DNA from: Zymoseptoria tritici IPO323
Lineage: Eukaryota; Ascomycota; Dothideomycetes; Mycosphaerellales; Mycosphaerellaceae
Assembly (NCBI RefSeq): GCF_000219625.1
Contig: NC_018210.1
Span: forward strand, 1,550,001 to 1,614,000
Length of the DNA stretch: 64,000 bases
Direction: 5' to 3'
Below, in pieces: positions 60,801 to 64,000 of this stretch. Position numbers and translations under genes: made by a program. The stretch's first letter is position 1; each line of letters begins with the position of its first letter. Below the pieces are notes generated by a model. That model was not told where the DNA came from and did no database searches. It saw only the letters and a list, made by a program, of their open reading frames with translations.

Positions 60801-63800
60801 CTCAGGATGCGCATTCGCCAGTCTTCGTGAAATCTCAAACTGTGCCAGCTTGTACACCGCCGTTGTCTTATCGGACACACTGATGTCCAGATCTTGGAGC
60901 TTCGACGTCCTGCCTAGCCGCTCCTCCAACGTGCGCAGCAGGCGAGCCGACTTTGTTCGTACGCTGCTGTCCTCATTGCCCAGCGTGTACAAGCAAGCAC
61001 AGAGGATCTTCCAGAAGGGGGTGTGGACATTGCTATTGTCCGTCAAGACTTTGGTGACAACCTCAAAGTAGCTTCCCAGCGCCTTCGGCATACGGGCGAT
61101 GTAGCACATTCTCATCGTCTGCGCCACAAGATATGGCTGATCGAGATTGTGAGCGATGAGGTTCTGCAGAGCCTTGCGGCCTACAGCGTGCGTGCGATCA
61201 CTGGGTGCTTCGAAGATGCCATTGATCCACGACAGCATGCGACGCACATCGAACTGCATGAGCACTCTGTTGTCAGCAACGAACTGCAGCGGGCCAGCGC
61301 AAAGCATAGCCATAGCACTGAGCGCAGCATGTTGCAGCTCGTTCTTCTCCTTCTCAATAGCCGAGTTGATGATGGTCCTGCTTCTCATGTCGCCTTCGCG
61401 GTCCAGAATTGACCGACGAATATGTTCCTGCTGTCTGCGAAGCTGAGATTCGTTCGGCGAGAAGCCACACCAGTTTTCCAGCAGCGCGAATGTAGCCTGA
61501 CGAGATTGAAAAGACATCCATTGCGAACTGTCCTTCAATTTCCGAATGCAGTCGTAAAGGCCTTCCGTCAGCGTGCAGAAGTGTGTGCGCAGCTTCTGAA
61601 ACTCCAGGTCCGCTTGAATGTCAGTATCGCTCAGAAAGATTCGCAGGTGCTTCGTGTAGTCGACCATGTATGTCATGATGTAGTCTTCGCCGAGAGTCGC
61701 AGGATCTTGCAGTAGAGGGCAAGTCAGACTAAGCAGATGGGTGATCTCCGTACGTAGCCAATCCGTCTGTCGGTTTCGACGCGGATTGGTGACGCTGCGT
61801 TGATGGGACGCTAAGCGATCTTTGGCGTCAGCACTGCATAGCGCGATGAATGGCTGTAAAGATTCCAGAAGAGTCTGAAACAGCGTTGCATTGGTTGCGC
61901 CCAGCCCAGCGACCGCTGCGCTTCTCACGTTGGCATTTGATGCCGATAGAAAAGGCACGACACGAGTAAACAGCTCCGATGCGGAAGCGATCTTCTCCTG
62001 GCTGGTCGCAGATGACTTGGAGCTTTTGCGTGTATGCTGCGAGCTCTGACTTGACACGAGCGGGTAATTCGGCGCTCCACCGATGTTGGTCAAAGTCGTG
62101 CAAGCGAAGATGAGGTGGATCTTCCATTGCTCGATAACAATGTCTGGTGAGGTACTGTTGAGGCGGGTGGGAGGCTTGTTGGAAGCGAATGCCTGCTCCA
62201 GAGCATTTTGCGCCTGCTTGCTACCTTCTGCTAGGTTGCCGATTGAGCGATGGCTATGCGTCAATCGTTGGCAGACGAGCTCTCTTGTCAGTGCGACTGC
62301 GTGTAAGCAGATCTCTGAGCTCAGACGGATGAGGTTCGGAAAGACCTTGAACCACAAGTTGGCGTCGTGTGCAATGTCACTACTGCACAACTCAACAAGG
62401 GTGTTGTTGACATTGCCCTTCCGTAAACCCTTTTGAAGTCGGCTCCGTTCTGCCAGCGTGAGGCGCTCATCGTTCACATCAATCACTTGATGCGAGCCAC
62501 CCTCGAGTATACTGATGATTCGTGTACAGGGCTTCCCAAGCGCCGTGTCAAACTTGGTGATGAGGCGTAGGACATTGACTGCAACAGCTCGCACAGCTCT
62601 CGATGGCGAGCACAAGAAGAAGAGTCCATGCGACTCTACTTCATCCACATGTGCTAGGACACCGGCAAGATCCAGTGGCAGGGGTCGGATGCCCTGGTCG
62701 TCTTCATCGGTTGGATCCACAACGACGGCCTTTCTCGTACGCTGCTGTATGTCGTCGATCCAGATTTGCAAGAGCTCGACGTACAGCTTGAGTGTGTTCT
62801 CAATGTGACCGGGACCCAGAAGACTGCCATCCGAGACGGTGGCATATCGATCATCAAAGTTGAAAATGAATCGGGCAAAGCCAATCGTGACTTGCTGCGC
62901 ATGCGACTGTCGAGCGATAGACTTGAGCGACTGCGCCGAGGATGTAGCAATATGTGACTGGACGTGAGCTGTGCCAGTACACAGTAGATTGACCAAAGAA
63001 TTGATAGGCAGATGGGGCGAAAGACATCGTGGTAGAGCCTCTACAGCGACATGCAGCAGATCATAGTAATGCTGTCTGACGTCGGTAGGGGTCGAAAATT
63101 CGTCTCTCCGATTGAACGTGAAAGCTTCTGCCATGGGCGTCTTCGGCGTCGTATGGGAGGAAAACTTCTCATCGAGGACAGCTTGACCTCCAAAAGTATT
63201 GTCGCAAATGATGGTCAATTGGCCGAGCATCTTGCAAAATTTGACATAGTATTCGCGAGCAACTTCATTAAGATTCGTGGTCATCACGGGTCGTGAAAGG
63301 CGTTCTGTCCGACCAGCGGAGAGGACAAATCCTTGAGAGCGTGTTCTTCGATGAGTGATGGGAGATCGGGAGTGCGGGTCCATAAGAGAATCGCACTCAA
63401 AGTGGGTGGGAAAGGGAGGAGGCTGACCTCCTTCAAGGTCTGCCATGATGGCGAGAAATGCTCGAATAGCAATGACAGTCTTCTCAGGGTCGAGATTCTC
63501 AATCTTCAAGTCCTTCTCCGGACTTGAGAACAGCTCCGCGTTCATAAGTGGGAAGATGATGGTCCGGAAGCACAGGTCTTGGTGTTTGTATCCAATGATC
63601 CGTATCAGCTGGATGAGAGGGTCCGCGATGGTTGGATCCGTGGATATCAGCACACGCTTCCCGCCTTGAAAGACAAGCTTGACAATCTCATCCAGCTTCC
63701 GTGTCACTGCATTCATTGATTCTGAGGTGCGGTAAAGGTATCGCCAGACGAGTCGACAAATAGCCTTAAGCGCATGTGATCTTCCTGCCCGGTCTCTTGC

Positions 63801-64000
63801 CTTGGGTTGAAAGGTCGTAACGAGAGGAAGCCATTGTGATGCGAAGTGCTCTGCAGGCGAAGCACATAACAGGACAGCCTGCATCGGATAGACATACGGC
63901 CAATGGTCCGCCTTTGACAGCATCTGCGTGATCTTTGGCTGCAGTACAGCCACCACTTCCTTCCACCTGGGCATGTTCAGTTCAGATGTTGCAGTGGCCG
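57816..64000 (-). CDS. TAO3: Cell morphogenesis protein Tao3/Mor2/PAG1 (Furry family), 5' end beyond window
   Basis: The stop codon is at 57816 and the frame is open through the last base, so the N-terminus is outside; over 2,060 residues are visible in one uninterrupted exon. Conserved blocks are PRWKEVVAVLQPKITQML, WPYVYPMQAVLLCASPAEHF, VCQRLTHSHRSIGNLAEGS and LALGNE-type HEAT/ARM helices through the middle (for example QPDHQRNMVSGMLPWIQAIELQLDPNGGPTG). The last 350 residues are disordered, Ser/Arg-rich, with a basic C-terminus (FRTLKSNLRRLTSSGG). Furry proteins are scaffolds for NDR/LATS kinases (Cbk1 in yeast RAM, Orb6 in fission yeast MOR) and control polarised growth and septation at hyphal tips. 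The family usually exceeds 2,200 residues, so little is missing. Confidence 0.94.
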   Translation of the reverse strand, partial: ATATSELNMPRWKEVVAVLQPKITQMLSKADHWPYVYPMQAVLLCASPAEHFASQWLPLVTTFQPKARDRAGRSHALKAICRLVWRYLYRTSESMNAVTRKLDEIVKLVFQGGKRVLISTDPTIADPLIQLIRIIGYKHQDLCFRTIIFPLMNAELFSSPEKDLKIENLDPEKTVIAIRAFLAIMADLEGGQPPPFPTHFECDSLMDPHSRSPITHRRTRSQGFVLSAGRTERLSRPVMTTNLNEVAREYYVKFCKMLGQLTIICDNTFGGQAVLDEKFSSHTTPKTPMAEAFTFNRRDEFSTPTDVRQHYYDLLHVAVEALPRCLSPHLPINSLVNLLCTGTAHVQSHIATSSAQSLKSIARQSHAQQVTIGFARFIFNFDDRYATVSDGSLLGPGHIENTLKLYVELLQIWIDDIQQRTRKAVVVDPTDEDDQGIRPLPLDLAGVLAHVDEVESHGLFFLCSPSRAVRAVAVNVLRLITKFDTALGKPCTRIISILEGGSHQVIDVNDERLTLAERSRLQKGLRKGNVNNTLVELCSSDIAHDANLWFKVFPNLIRLSSEICLHAVALTRELVCQRLTHSHRSIGNLAEGSKQAQNALEQAFASNKPPTRLNSTSPDIVIEQWKIHLIFACTTLTNIGGAPNYPLVSSQSSQHTRKSSKSSATSQEKIASASELFTRVVPFLSASNANVRSAAVAGLGATNATLFQTLLESLQPFIALCSADAKDRLASHQRSVTNPRRNRQTDWLRTEITHLLSLTCPLLQDPATLGEDYIMTYMVDYTKHLRIFLSDTDIQADLEFQKLRTHFCTLTEGLYDCIRKLKDSSQWMSFQSRQATFALLENWCGFSPNESQLRRQQEHIRRSILDREGDMRSRTIINSAIEKEKNELQHAALSAMAMLCAGPLQFVADNRVLMQFDVRRMLSWINGIFEAPSDRTHAVGRKALQNLIAHNLDQPYLVAQTMRMCYIARMPKALGSYFEVVTKVLTDNSNVHTPFWKILCACLYTLGNEDSSVRTKSARLLRTLEERLGRTSKLQDLDISVSDKTTAVYKLAQFEISRRLANAHPELAFHVFSEFSAYFNELQPDHQRNMVSGMLPWIQAIELQLDPNGGPTGTSHMLLVNLFEITVKSSIALHNEIQALWQALATGPYGGNVQLILDFIITICLDKKEQNFVIYAKQIVVFLSKTPAGARVVEHLIMQIVPKTMVAERREPMQTPVDTAGLPYIADLAVVLPSGAKQNGLSLGQLSMILLVDLVVSPFQLAADKVPVLLQVVLVQWDQYVSVVQDQAREMLVHLIHELVISKIDESTTEPDKKSIEDFIELVRQQDPKISWSYTDSEVRAGEEDSRAVSEPMAYVVDEVVRIFSITYPGIRAELGKVTMQWATSCAVRHVACRSFQVFRCVSTTLDQPMLADMLARLSNTIADDENHDYLVFSLEILTTLRSIIDALDPLNLLPYPQLFWNTCACLDTIFEREFQECLSMLGLLLTKMDLSDPAVLKILQESQPPTWEGGFKGLHALIYKGVRSSGSMERSLQIMEKLVKLPSSDIVGADDRLLFTILANLPRYLHWFDNDGNASCLESADVLGFAAESQNYVSLARTLQAFACGKFKNEQDFLSQCIAAIRTAFFPLQEFNSLVFLLGMVNNQTAWFKVKTMQILCVMIPDVDMRKPEIATQGPDLISPLLRLLQTEHCQQALDVLDNVIDMTGTPLDNKHLRMSMAGSHSSRATRKEYDSTKSLYGIPEESGWSIPMPAIHSARTRANVHAVFHTLANATVDGYHETDATPEFEFHKDDYGQYDSYFADRTATMLSDDTRLADPNFGELAEKLDTLDDFFDEATATPPVYPSNVTVTQYAADERRESLYDQQALPILHRSLKRNASITSFQTGFAEQFRRQPQQRPDPAIMNPAAFANPASSNTSLRPGLHNRSVTSPIMTLSTSSSRNDPAVLSGDETADDEREAFFSDGDEEYLPNHQLRIARSQTAEEAHPRAPHHTAKNMPTSGSGGGFRTLKSNLRRLTSSGGNKEARDALRVAAALTAGKSPKVPKMPAYYVKEGPFSAEP

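Overview
The window is nuclear DNA of a filamentous ascomycete (Pezizomycotina). The protein families and the very short introns (about 50-130 nt, GT..AG, often with a CTAAC/CTGAC-type branch site) fit a Dothideomycete, possibly a Capnodiales/Mycosphaerellales member; the class is inference. I see no transposon, CRISPR array, rRNA or confident tRNA. Genes lie on both strands at roughly one per 2 kb, as expected for a gene-dense fungal chromosome arm.

Layout. 1-5911: the C-terminal part of a GMC oxidoreductase, a 2EXR/F-box-like protein, an unknown protein and a secreted repeat precursor with dibasic (Kex2-type) sites. 5912-12488: sparse; one fungal protein of the 'vegetative cell wall protein gp1' annotation class and two long non-coding stretches. 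12489-24085: unknown TPR-like protein, UDP-glucose 4-epimerase, scavenger decapping enzyme, SUN-domain nuclear-envelope protein, GH13 alpha-glucosidase, DNA polymerase delta subunit 4. 24589-29432: V-ATPase c'' proteolipid, TFIIA gamma, a TMEM42/EamA-like membrane protein, CTNNBL1. 29433-36308: two long empty stretches around a disordered regulator-like protein and an F-box protein. 36915-45191: HAD phosphatase, EF-hand mitochondrial carrier (Sal1/SCaMC type), HET-C, cyclin C. 45405-57582: FAD monooxygenase, short SET protein, Syn8-type Qc-SNARE, RING/TRAF zinc-finger protein, OYE-family reductase, secreted S28 peptidase, SDR. 57816-64000: most of the cell-morphogenesis protein Tao3/Mor2/PAG1 (Furry), running off the window.

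Most genes are unrelated housekeeping functions and no biosynthetic cluster is evident. Spliced models were built by hand for twelve genes (UGE, GH13, POLD4, VMA16, TOA2, EamA-like, HAD, carrier, HET-C, SET, OYE, S28); all give closed reading frames of family-typical length. Only the SET donor and the first HAD exon are uncertain.

The most unusual structure is not a gene. Between the convergent epimerase and decapping-enzyme genes, 15708-15925 holds eleven small stem-loops packed almost end to end, with unrelated stem sequences and mostly 5-nt loops. Other items worth attention are the Kex2-type peptide precursor at 5123-5911, paired MCB (ACGCGT) sites upstream of the polymerase delta subunit, a nested palindrome at 6483-6531, and a HET-C gene without an adjacent HET-domain partner.
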